Positions 34,801-41,497 of a stretch of DNA of 64,000 bases are shown here, piece by piece. The position numbers were made by a program, and so were the translations under genes. The notes beneath the pieces were generated by a model. It was not told the origin of the DNA. It did not search any database and worked only from the letters and a program-made list of their open reading frames with translations. How positions within the stretch are numbered: position 1 is the first letter of the stretch; every line of letters begins with the position of its first letter. The stretch covers positions 62,001 through 126,000 of the forward strand of contig SRUQ01000002.1 of NCBI GenBank assembly GCA_004791255.1, in the 5' to 3' direction. This DNA comes from a bacterium M00.F.Ca.ET.205.01.1.1 (lineage in GTDB: Bacteria > Pseudomonadota > Alphaproteobacteria > Rhizobiales > Rhizobiaceae).

Positions 34801-35089
34801 CGTCAACGGCCAGTCAGCGGCGATCGTTCGGGCGGTTATTGGGTTGGGGTCTGCGCTCAGCATGCCCGTTATAGCCGAAGGCGTCGAAACTGAAGCTCAG
34901 CGGTCGTTTCTTGCGCAAGAAGGATGTACCGAAATTCAGGGCTACCTGATTGGCTGGCCCGCACCGGTCGAGACCTTTTTCGACGTGACGGCGGGCGCCA
35001 AGCCCGCGCTTGTCCAGCGGGTTCCAAACCCCAAGCTCCATTCTGGAAAACTTGTAGAGATTCCCACTCGGTCTCAGAGCAAACGCTGA
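31877..35089 (+). CDS. Amino-acid permease fused to HAMP-GGDEF-EAL
   Basis: A 1070-residue fusion. Residues 1-455 form an APC-superfamily permease with about 12 helices: IGTTALAMGGSNQSLFLIAAL, SIMAGLYLVGFAAPAFEAA, and WLLRRDHPGIDRPYRAPRGA, the family motif before helix 11. Two further helices (about 465-520) lead to a HAMP-like segment ending DEIGEMAESFNLMQQEV. GGDEF (about 605-760) keeps RIGGDEF at residues 700-704 but no RxxD inhibitory site. EAL (about 780-1050) has EVLLRW instead of EALLRW, with NLSPVQF, ELEITEGV, DDFGTGYASL, KIDRSFI and IAEGVETEAQ conserved. It may sense or move an amino acid and set cyclic-di-GMP. I prefer the ATG at 31877 over a TTG at 31865. It is intact despite decayed flanks. 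Confidence 0.9.
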   Translation: MQRDHSLRPHPRSLGWIGTTALAMGGSNQSLFLIAALFIGQGEIPGQGSAAVPLLILGVILSWAAAPAWTELVLLWPDRVGGIAAACSEAFRPYSPVLSGLAGTCYWWGWVPTCGLTALLSASAIQQWYLPDIPVEFVACALVVSFTAVNLCGIRWVSRLVIPIATASAFLAFAASLIPILSGNVDWRQATTFTLTSPFSGWFGDLTSIMAGLYLVGFAAPAFEAATCHVGETVDPNRNVPRAVLASAAMAGLYFIVLPVVWLGALGPQRLGADLAVALGPAFAPLLGSFGKAAAIWFMMLNMFHGTMQPLAGASRTLAQLSEDGLLPRFLGRRSATDCPWAATLLTASMAILFLVIGDPIWLIAAANFTYLIGICLPNVAAWLLRRDHPGIDRPYRAPRGAIGLGVIASGIWMLAALLGFQQFGLPTVIVGLVMAYSGAALYAWRVVEDRRHLGLPAFGQSLHLKLTGAMLLVLALDAAGYVIAVSTVSGEHHALIAALEDIFVAVAMLTISVGLVLPGIIAHSATEISEAARRLTSGTLRDFTRAMVALGRGDLGAAHASVNITPVSVHSRDEIGEMAESFNLMQQEVLQAALSLDDARDNLSLARSELDASYQSIVHLAHHDALTDLPNRVAFAQHLALTFEQAVAKGETFAVFCIDLDNFKEANDVFGHALGDKLLREVSVRFAAAATGCFLARIGGDEFTLIATESNSVRGLDGLAGKLLATTDDVFDIEGQKLRIGLSIGIAVFPKDGSDTGTLLSNADAALYRAKADGRLTVRFFEPEMDRHLRERLALQLDLRSALERNELTLHYQPQATIDGEVFGFEVLLRWHHETLGFIPPNEFIPLAEKNGLIVSIGEWVLRCACREAAGWSAPLKIAVNLSPVQFQHGDLVSLIHSILFETGLAPARLELEITEGVLINDPPRAQSILRRLKNLGVRIAMDDFGTGYASLSSLRSFPFDKIKIDRSFIVDANVNGQSAAIVRAVIGLGSALSMPVIAEGVETEAQRSFLAQEGCTEIQGYLIGWPAPVETFFDVTAGAKPALVQRVPNPKLHSGKLVEIPTRSQSKR

Positions 35090-35514
35090 AGTCCGCAACG
35101 CGGGTAGGCCACGGCGCCGTTGTGGACCATTTACGCGCGACACGCGATGCGATAAGGCCGGGATCGATTGCAACCTGCAGAAAAATCCCGATAGGCTGGG
35201 TCGATGAACGGCGCGCGCATTCGCACTTTCGATCCAAGGCGAAGCTTGTAGCATGATGCTGGCAATCAAACTGAATCCCTAAACAGCGCACTCACCGCTG
35301 GCAATTACTTGCGCAATGTAAGCGCAGGAAGACGCCGGTCTCGACCTGGCGGGCCAGGAAACTGGCGGTTGGCACGACGACGTCGCAGCCGGAGCCGCCG
35401 AGGTGCTAACCGGCGTGCAATTCTGGCCAGGCAAGGGCTGTAACCGGCGTCGAAAATTGATCACCCCGTACCCTGCGCAGCCATTGAAGGCGGCGCGGGG
35501 AGAATCTGGGGTGT
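35090..35514. other. Non-coding stretch after the fusion gene
   Basis: No supported gene is present. Several open frames on both strands have no ribosome-binding site or family likeness. The sequence probably holds degraded island DNA adjoining the IS21 remnant. Confidence 0.4.
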
Positions 35515-35725
35515 TGTGCGTGGAGACGATCGGAAGATACGGCGGCGGCGCCTGGTGCAGGGCGAGACGATCAGCGCGATCGCTGTCGTTCGGGGAATGG
35601 AGCGGTGTGTTCGGCGACGCCAAGATGACCACCGCACTGCTCGACCGGCTCACCCATCGCTGCGAGATCTTCGAATCCGGCAACGACAGCTATCGGTTCA
35701 AGAAGCGAAGCTCCTCCGGGTGGCT
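35515..35725 (+). mobile_element. Collapsed IS21-family remnant (istA start joined to istB end)
   Basis: Reading across one frameshift, 35520-35583 gives VETIG then KIRRRRLVQGETISAIA, the start of an IS21 transposase (IstA). Directly after, 35586-35710 reads GEWSGVFGDAKMTTALLDRL and HRCEIFESGNDSYRFKKRS, the C-terminus of the helper ATPase IstB. About 2 kb of a full IS21 are missing, so an internal deletion fused the two ends. No terminal repeats were identified. Confidence 0.65.
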
Positions 35726-35830
35726 TAGGACCTGCAGAACTATTTCTACACGTGCGCGAACCGAAATCGTTGCCGCAGCCCTCTTACCCTGTAGGCGCGT
35801 CACCTCGCTCGCGACCTGGGAGAATTTTCC

Positions 35831-36040
35831 ATGCTCTACGTCAAAAATATACCTGCCTGGGAACGCGCAGTACGCGTTGTCGCCGGCTTGGCTATGATCG
35901 CCTGCGGCCTATTCGGCCTCAAGGGGTTAGCGATCGGCTACCTGATCGCCGCCGTTGGCACCTCCACATTGCTAACGGGATTCGTCGGCTTCTGTCCCAT
36001 GTGCGCCATGGTCGGCCGCCGCCTCGGCACCAAGAAGTAG
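35831..36040 (+). CDS. DUF2892 / YgaP-like small membrane protein
   Basis: A 69-residue protein with two short membrane helices: WERAVRVVAGLAMIACGLFGLKG and GYLIAAVGTSTLLTGFVGFCPMCAMVG. The second ends in a GFCPMC motif at the membrane face. This is the DUF2892 fold, also the membrane half of the rhodanese YgaP. It lies 8 nt before an ECF sigma factor and is probably cotranscribed. A CPxC recurs in the third gene of the set. Confidence 0.82.
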   Translation: MLYVKNIPAWERAVRVVAGLAMIACGLFGLKGLAIGYLIAAVGTSTLLTGFVGFCPMCAMVGRRLGTKK

Positions 36041-36048
36041 GTGATCGC

Positions 36049-36585
36049 ATGTATGCGTCGAAGTATGACCTCGCACTGATCGAGGCGGCTCGCGGTGGCG
36101 ACAGGCAAGCCATTGTGAGTTTGTTAGCCGTTGCTCAGCCCAACATTCGACGCTATGCGCGGCGCAGCTGCAACGCGGCCGATGATGTCGATGACGTGGT
36201 GCAGGAAACATTGTGGCTGCTTCACCGCCGCGTCGGAACGCTGCGTGCATTGAGCTCAATATCCGGCTGGTTGGTCGCGGTGGTACGCCGCGAATGCCTG
36301 CGCATGGCCGCGCGCGTGATGGGGAAGCCGGTCAATCTGGATGAAGCATTGCTGGATGCGGCCAATGACGACCGGCTGACACATTTGCCACAGCACGAAC
36401 TCCGACTCGACCTCTCGCGGGCAATTCAGTCGCTGCCCGAAAACTATCGCGAGGTGGTGCTGCTGCGCGATATCGAGGAAATGACGATCGATGACATCGC
36501 CGCCACGCTCAATCTCACTCGCGAGAGCGTCAAGGGCCGGCTGCGCCGCGCCCGGGCGCTGCTGCGCGAATACCTCTTGAATTAG
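36049..36585 (+). CDS. ECF-type RNA polymerase sigma factor
   Basis: A 178-residue sigma factor lacking regions 1 and 3. Region 2 is DVDDVVQETLWLLHRRVGTLRALSSISGWLVAVVRRECLRMAARV, and region 4 is LPENYREVVLLRDIEEMTIDDIAATLNLTRESVKGRLRRARALLREYLL. No anti-sigma gene of a classical type (zinc-finger or ChrR-like) follows; instead both neighbours are tiny membrane proteins with CPxC motifs. The ATG at 36049 is the most likely start; a GTG at 36041 is less so. Its role is unknown. Confidence 0.88.
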   Translation: MYASKYDLALIEAARGGDRQAIVSLLAVAQPNIRRYARRSCNAADDVDDVVQETLWLLHRRVGTLRALSSISGWLVAVVRRECLRMAARVMGKPVNLDEALLDAANDDRLTHLPQHELRLDLSRAIQSLPENYREVVLLRDIEEMTIDDIAATLNLTRESVKGRLRRARALLREYLLN

Positions 36586-36595
36586 GAGAAATCCG

Positions 36596-36841
36596 GTGAG
36601 CCTATCGTCCAAACCCTTGGCCAGGACGATGTTTGCAAGCAGTGGCCTTGTCGAACATCTGGGCCGCGGTGTCGTCGGCATCTGCGCCTTGAGTTACGCG
36701 ATATCGATCTCGGCGCAACACCCAGTCTATTCGTTGGCCTTGGCTGGTGTGTCGCTGCTGGCTTTTCGCGGCTGCCCCATATGCTGGACCATCGGCTTTG
36801 TTGAGACAACGTACCGACAATTCAAGCGCCACAATTCGTAG
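36596..36841 (+). CDS. Small membrane protein with GCPICW motif
   Basis: An 81-residue protein starting with GTG at 36596, preceded by taggagaa. It has one or two hydrophobic segments (GRGVVGICALSYAISISAQ and VYSLALAGVSLLAF) ending in RGCPICWTIGFVETTYRQF. The CPIC pair parallels the CPMC pair of the DUF2892 protein two genes upstream. It is related to small membrane proteins found beside YgaP-like genes, but I know no function. It lies 10 nt downstream of the sigma gene, so the three form a unit. Confidence 0.7.
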   Translation: MSLSSKPLARTMFASSGLVEHLGRGVVGICALSYAISISAQHPVYSLALAGVSLLAFRGCPICWTIGFVETTYRQFKRHNS

Positions 36842-37092
36842 AAAAGTTCCATACGTGAGTCGCGACAGGATCGCGTTGGAGCGAGCTACGCTGGACTCGC
36901 ATCGTCGAGCCAACGTTCGCGCTCGCGATCCAGAACCTCGCCTGTCAACCGTTCTCCGGTCGGATTAGCTTGAGCAATCGGTGCCGTCGAGGTCTTGGCC
37001 TGTGCAAAATTAGGCAGTTTCCTAGTAACTTGTTGAGCATCCTCGGCACTAGCGCTACGATGTGAATCGTAGTCTGCGGGGATCGTTACTTG

Positions 37093-38223
37093 ATGAATAG
37101 TACAATCCTGCCGAGTATATGCGGCGAAGCTAACGTCGAGCACACTCCCGTCTATCAGCCATATCTGGCCGGGAATGTATCAAGGTACGTCAACGATTGC
37201 CTGGATTCCGGATGGATCTCATCTCGCGGCGAATTCGTTCCAAGGTTTGAAGTTGCGTTCGCTGAATTTATCGGAGCGAACGAAGCCACAAGTGTCGCCA
37301 ATGGAACCGTTGCAATTCACCTAGTCCTTGATGCCTTGGGAATAGGACCGGGCGATGAAGTGATTGTTCCTACATTGACTTACATCGCGACCGTGAACAC
37401 GATTCTGCAGATCGGGGCAACGCCGGTCTTCGTGGATTCCGTCGGGAGCACGCTGCAGATGGACCCTGTGGCTGTCGAACTGGCCGTGACTTCGCGGACC
37501 AGGGCGATTATGGCCGTCCATCTCTACGGCCATCCTTGCGACCTGACGTCAATCGTCGCCACTTGCCGAAAACACGACCTTTTGCTGATTGAAGACTGCG
37601 CAGAGGCATTCGGTTCGAAATGGGAGGGGCGACATGTCGGGACGTTCGGCGACGCTGCGACCTTCAGCTTTTTCGGCAATAAAACGATCACTACCGGCGA
37701 GGGCGGCATGGTTGTGACGCGTGATCCAGAGATCATGAAACGGTGCCGCCGACTCAAAAATCAAGGGGTCTCATCCAACCGCGAGTATTGGCACGACATC
37801 CTGGCTTACAATTACCGGATGACGAACATCCAGGCAGCGATCGGGCTCGCCCAACTCGAAATGGCTGCCGATATCCTCACCATGAAGGCCAAGGTTGCGA
37901 ATGCCTATCGTGTTGGATTGACTCGCCTCCCCCTACGCATGCACGACCCAGTGGGGAAAGTGACCCACTCCCATTGGATGTGCTCTGTGATTGTCGATCG
38001 GCCTCAAGATCGTGATCCGCTAAGGGCGTATCTGGCACAACAAGGGATAGAAACCCGCCCCTTTTTTACGCAAGCTCACACTATGCCTCATTGCCGAGTA
38101 GAGGGAGACTTCCCGGTTTCTGCGAGTTTGAGCGCCCGCGGCATCAACCTGCCAAGTTATCCCGGGTTGAGCCAGGAGCAGATCAGCAGGATTTGCGCTA
38201 CGATCTGCTCTTTTTGGAGATAG
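37093..38223 (+). CDS. DegT/DnrJ/EryC1/StrS aminotransferase, perosamine-synthase-like
   Basis: A 376-residue PLP enzyme that aminates a 4-keto (or 3-keto) deoxy-sugar nucleotide. The PLP lysine is Lys197 in FSFFGNKTITTGEGG. Other landmarks are SVANGTVAIHLVLDALGIGPGDEVIVPTLTYIAT, LIEDCAEAFGS and YRMTNIQAAIGLAQLE. The sequence is of the GDP-perosamine synthase or PglE/WbpE-like class, making a 4-amino-4,6-dideoxy sugar. With the acetyltransferase at 43110, it would give a 4-acetamido sugar. It starts with ATG at 37093 after a TTG. It heads the surface-glycan block. Confidence 0.88.
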   Translation: MNSTILPSICGEANVEHTPVYQPYLAGNVSRYVNDCLDSGWISSRGEFVPRFEVAFAEFIGANEATSVANGTVAIHLVLDALGIGPGDEVIVPTLTYIATVNTILQIGATPVFVDSVGSTLQMDPVAVELAVTSRTRAIMAVHLYGHPCDLTSIVATCRKHDLLLIEDCAEAFGSKWEGRHVGTFGDAATFSFFGNKTITTGEGGMVVTRDPEIMKRCRRLKNQGVSSNREYWHDILAYNYRMTNIQAAIGLAQLEMAADILTMKAKVANAYRVGLTRLPLRMHDPVGKVTHSHWMCSVIVDRPQDRDPLRAYLAQQGIETRPFFTQAHTMPHCRVEGDFPVSASLSARGINLPSYPGLSQEQISRICATICSFWR

Positions 38224-38228
38224 CCTCT

Positions 38229-38245
38229 CCCGGATTCGATCCGGG
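38229..38245. repeat. Perfect 7-bp inverted repeat after the aminotransferase gene
   Basis: CCCGGAT-TCG-ATCCGGG has 7-bp arms and a 3-nt loop, 5 nt after the stop codon. There is no T-run on the plus side. It may limit transcription into the following sulfotransferase gene or protect the upstream message. Confidence 0.4.
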
Positions 38246-38405
38246 CGCGGGTCCTCAAGGAATGAAGTGTGGATTATCCTATTAATGTACGGCAATTGTG
38301 CCAGAGCGGGCTCATGCTGGCGGACGGGCGCATCCTGTTGGACGCACCTGTAGAGCAGGCATTCGAATTCTCCGAAGAGAATTTTTTTACAATGGAGGGG
38401 GTCTT

Positions 38406-39179
38406 TTGAACCTCGCGCGCAGGCCGTTTGTAGAGGACTTCCAGAACCCAAGGAATCCTATTGCCTTCGTGCACATTCCCAAGACGGCAGGGTCAGCCTT
38501 CATCGAATACCTTGTTGCCAATATTGGCGATCAGTCGAAAGTGGCGCCGCCGTTTATGGGCGATATGACGGTCACACGAGACGAACGGAGTCCTTACCAA
38601 TTGTACTGGGGGCATTACGACTACTTCCTGCTGAAGGGAACCGGCAGAAAATTCACTTTCATCACGTTCCTGCGGGACCCCTTGGCAAGGGCGATCTCCC
38701 AATGGAAGTCATGGTCAAACCCTGACAACCTCACAGAGGCTTGGTTGAACGTCATGGAGCCCTATCAGATCGAGGCGCTCCGTTTCGCTCAGACGGCAAC
38801 GCTTGATGAGTTTGTCATGTCGCCGAATCTTTATATCGAGGGGCATATTAGAGACGTTCAGACCAGATATCTGGCGGACGCACCTGACAGGCCAGACATG
38901 CTCGATAGCGCAAAGCGCAACCTCGAGGCTGTCTTCCAATATTTCGGTATCGTTGAGCGATTTCAGGAGTCGATCGAGCTATTCCAGGCTAACTTCAGGA
39001 ATAACGCTCTGCCATATTCTGTTCCTCCAGCTCGCGAAAACAGATCGAGGGAGGTCGACGCCAACCTTTCAGCCGCAGCGCTGGCCCGCCTCCGTTCGTT
39101 AAATTCGAATGATTTCGAGCTGTATGTCTTCGCCTGCAGGCTATTCGAAGAGCGGTATCGTAAGGTATTCGGCAATTGA
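38406..39179 (+). CDS. Sulfotransferase family 2-like protein
   Basis: A 257-residue protein. The PAPS-binding 5'-loop is seen in IAFVHIPKTAGSAFIEYLV and the 3'-phosphate loop in FITFLRDPLARAISQWKSW. It transfers a sulfuryl group from PAPS, probably to a glycan or lipid-linked sugar given the neighbours. The TTG at 38406 is preceded by ggaggggg about 6 nt upstream, which decides the start; the earlier open frame has no ribosome-binding site. Its stop overlaps the next gene (TTGA). Sulfated carbohydrates are important in rhizobial Nod factors and capsules, but the acceptor is unknown. Confidence 0.82.
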   Translation: MNLARRPFVEDFQNPRNPIAFVHIPKTAGSAFIEYLVANIGDQSKVAPPFMGDMTVTRDERSPYQLYWGHYDYFLLKGTGRKFTFITFLRDPLARAISQWKSWSNPDNLTEAWLNVMEPYQIEALRFAQTATLDEFVMSPNLYIEGHIRDVQTRYLADAPDRPDMLDSAKRNLEAVFQYFGIVERFQESIELFQANFRNNALPYSVPPARENRSREVDANLSAAALARLRSLNSNDFELYVFACRLFEERYRKVFGN

Positions 39180-41497
39180 TCAAATCACCGCAAGAGCCGC
39201 ATTGGACGTCAGGTCCGGGCCAGCAGTCAATGCCTCGCGTAATGTGGCTCTTGAACCACGGCGCAGCCCGCCGTTTCGAGATCCCGATGCTCAAGGCATG
39301 CGGCTTCAACGAGATCTTTCTTCCGAAAATCTATCCGGTGGACCCTAGTTTTCGAAGCGCCTCCGTTGACCGCTCCGAAGATCAAAACTTATCCATACCA
39401 GCCAGCGATCTTGCCGTTCTAAACGCTGCGGATTGGTATCGGAATCCGGGCCGCGATGCCTGGGCTGTGGCCAACCGTCATTTCTCCTTGCTGTTTTTCA
39501 TTGTTCACACTGCGGAGGCGCTGGGTAGCATATCGGCTCACTTCGCCGGGGCAGCCATATGGCGCGCCTATGGGCTCGAGCAAACGAACAGCTACTCGAA
39601 CATTCGAAAGCATTTCACCCAAGGGCTGAAAACCATAGAGAAGTTGGGGGACCGTTTCTGGTTCGGAGAAGCTTACAAAGGTCTGCATGCGGTGGAGGAT
39701 GAACTCATCCAGAGGAAGGCCGTTTTTCTCCCGCTGGGCTTATCTTCGACCGACAGAAAGGAGGGGTGGACAGGTGCCGATCGTCGCATCTTGTTTGTTT
39801 GCCCGGACATCGGCTTCAACCCCTACTACCGATCGATCTACGAACAATTCAAACGCGATTTTGCCAGTTTCCCCCATGCGATCGGCGGGAGTCAGCCGAT
39901 CGCTATTGAGGATCCGAGTGTACTGGGATTTGTCCCTGACGAGGTGCATGATCGCAACATGCGGGAAATGCGCGTTATGTTTTATCATTCGCGCGAACCA
40001 CGTCACATTCACTATCACCCGTTTGAGGCGGTACGCTCCGGTATGCCATTGGTGTTCATGGCAGATGGTATGCTTGACAAATTTGGGGGCATTGGCCTTC
40101 CCGGCAGAGCTCGAACAGTGGATGAGGCAAAGGCCAAGATCCGCAAGGTGCTGCAGGGAGACGCTCGATTCATCGATGAAATTCGGGCGAGCCAGCATGT
40201 CCTTCTCCACGCTATGAGTCCGAATAACCTGGAGGAAACTTGGCGAGCAAATCTGACGCAGGTCGTCGAGCGCTTGAAGGCGACCAAAATGGAGCCGGTC
40301 AGGGTGCCGTCACGGAAAAAGCGAATAGCGATCATCCTGCCCATCGTCTATCGCGGAGGTACGCTTCGTGCCGCCAAGTTGCTCGCCGAAGCGATGGCGA
40401 ATGGATCGGAGCAGGCTGGAGAGGCTGCAGAGGTCGTTTTGCTTCACCTCGATCTGCCCTCCGAATACTCACCGAAGGATTGGTCCGATTTATCGCCGTC
40501 GGTGAAGATCCGAACTTTCAATTGGATCATTTTGGACAAGGCCGAGGCAAGAACGGCGATGATGTTCGATGGTCACGCCGATTGGCAGCCAATCTACGAG
40601 AAATATCTGGTCGTCGACGACGGAGTGAATCAGCTCGGTGACTGTGATGTGTGGATAGTGATGTCCGACAGGTTGTCATTGCCACTGCTGCCTATGAGGC
40701 CGGTGATCCTGGTCGTCTTCGACTATTTGCAGCGTCACTATCAGATATCGGATCTTGAGGGACAGATTCTGTTGGCCAATCGGTTAGCAGACCATGTGAT
40801 GGTGACGACGGATGTCACCCTGCAGGACGCTCTCCAATACGCAGGTGTCGATCCTCTGCGTGTCACCAAGGTGCCGATGCTCGTGCCCGAAAAGGGCACC
40901 GCCGCGCGGAATGACCACAGTGCTGAACCCACCCATTTCATTTGGACGACGAATTTGGCGGCACACAAGAACCATCGCCGCGCTCTTGCTGCACTGCAGC
41001 TTTATTACGAGGCCTACGACGGCAAGCTGAGTTGTCACGTGACAGGATTTGGCTCGAGTGAAATCCTCAAAAGCCAGTTGCCGCATCTTGATGGCCTGGG
41101 TCGTGTCGTTGCAGGCAGTCGCGCGCTTCGACAGCAAGTGAAATTTCTGGGTGAATTGTCGGACGAAGCATATCGGCGAGAACTCGCCTCATCCGCTTTC
41201 CTTTGGCACCCGACAGAACAAGACAACGGCACGTTCGCCGTTGTCGAGGCTGCTCACTACGGCGTTCCGGCTCTCTCCAGTGATTATCCCGCAATGCGCG
41301 AAATGGACCGTCAATTCCATCTCGGTCTAAGTTTCATGGACCGAGAAAATCCCGAGGACATGGCATTTCAGCTGCATGCGATGGAGCTCAGTGTAGCGGA
41401 GCGCAGGCATGCCGTGGCCTCCGAGGAGAAGCTCGCGAGTCAGAGCGTCGCACGCCTGGCGCCCAGCTACTGGCACGTTGTGCGCGAGTTTGTATGA
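39176..41497 (+). CDS. Two-part glycosyltransferase with C-terminal GT-B domain
   Basis: A 773-residue protein. The C-terminal half (about 385-773) is a GT4-like GT-B fold: IWTTNLAAHKNHRRALAALQLYYEAYDGKLSCHVTGFGS, LGELSDEAYRRELASSAFLWHPTEQDNGTFAVVEAAHYGVPALSSDYPAM with the family E-x7-E. The N-terminal half (about 1-370) is not a known domain by eye; its FRFVCPD-like stretch ILFVCPDIGFNPYYRS and SGMPLVFMADGMLDKFG suggest a second, diverged GT. The TTG at 39176 overlaps the previous stop, which fits the ATGA/GTGA coupling of the next two genes; an ATG at 39230 is an alternative. It probably assembles a surface glycan. Confidence 0.75.
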   Translation: MIKSPQEPHWTSGPGQQSMPRVMWLLNHGAARRFEIPMLKACGFNEIFLPKIYPVDPSFRSASVDRSEDQNLSIPASDLAVLNAADWYRNPGRDAWAVANRHFSLLFFIVHTAEALGSISAHFAGAAIWRAYGLEQTNSYSNIRKHFTQGLKTIEKLGDRFWFGEAYKGLHAVEDELIQRKAVFLPLGLSSTDRKEGWTGADRRILFVCPDIGFNPYYRSIYEQFKRDFASFPHAIGGSQPIAIEDPSVLGFVPDEVHDRNMREMRVMFYHSREPRHIHYHPFEAVRSGMPLVFMADGMLDKFGGIGLPGRARTVDEAKAKIRKVLQGDARFIDEIRASQHVLLHAMSPNNLEETWRANLTQVVERLKATKMEPVRVPSRKKRIAIILPIVYRGGTLRAAKLLAEAMANGSEQAGEAAEVVLLHLDLPSEYSPKDWSDLSPSVKIRTFNWIILDKAEARTAMMFDGHADWQPIYEKYLVVDDGVNQLGDCDVWIVMSDRLSLPLLPMRPVILVVFDYLQRHYQISDLEGQILLANRLADHVMVTTDVTLQDALQYAGVDPLRVTKVPMLVPEKGTAARNDHSAEPTHFIWTTNLAAHKNHRRALAALQLYYEAYDGKLSCHVTGFGSSEILKSQLPHLDGLGRVVAGSRALRQQVKFLGELSDEAYRRELASSAFLWHPTEQDNGTFAVVEAAHYGVPALSSDYPAMREMDRQFHLGLSFMDRENPEDMAFQLHAMELSVAERRHAVASEEKLASQSVARLAPSYWHVVREFV

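Noticed and set aside
36886-37143. An 85-residue minus-strand frame before the aminotransferase
   Set aside because: Overlaps the aminotransferase start, no ribosome-binding site and no recognised family.
38229-38245. The inverted repeat with TTCGA as part of a tRNA T-arm
   Set aside because: Loop register and missing acceptor and anticodon stems exclude a tRNA.
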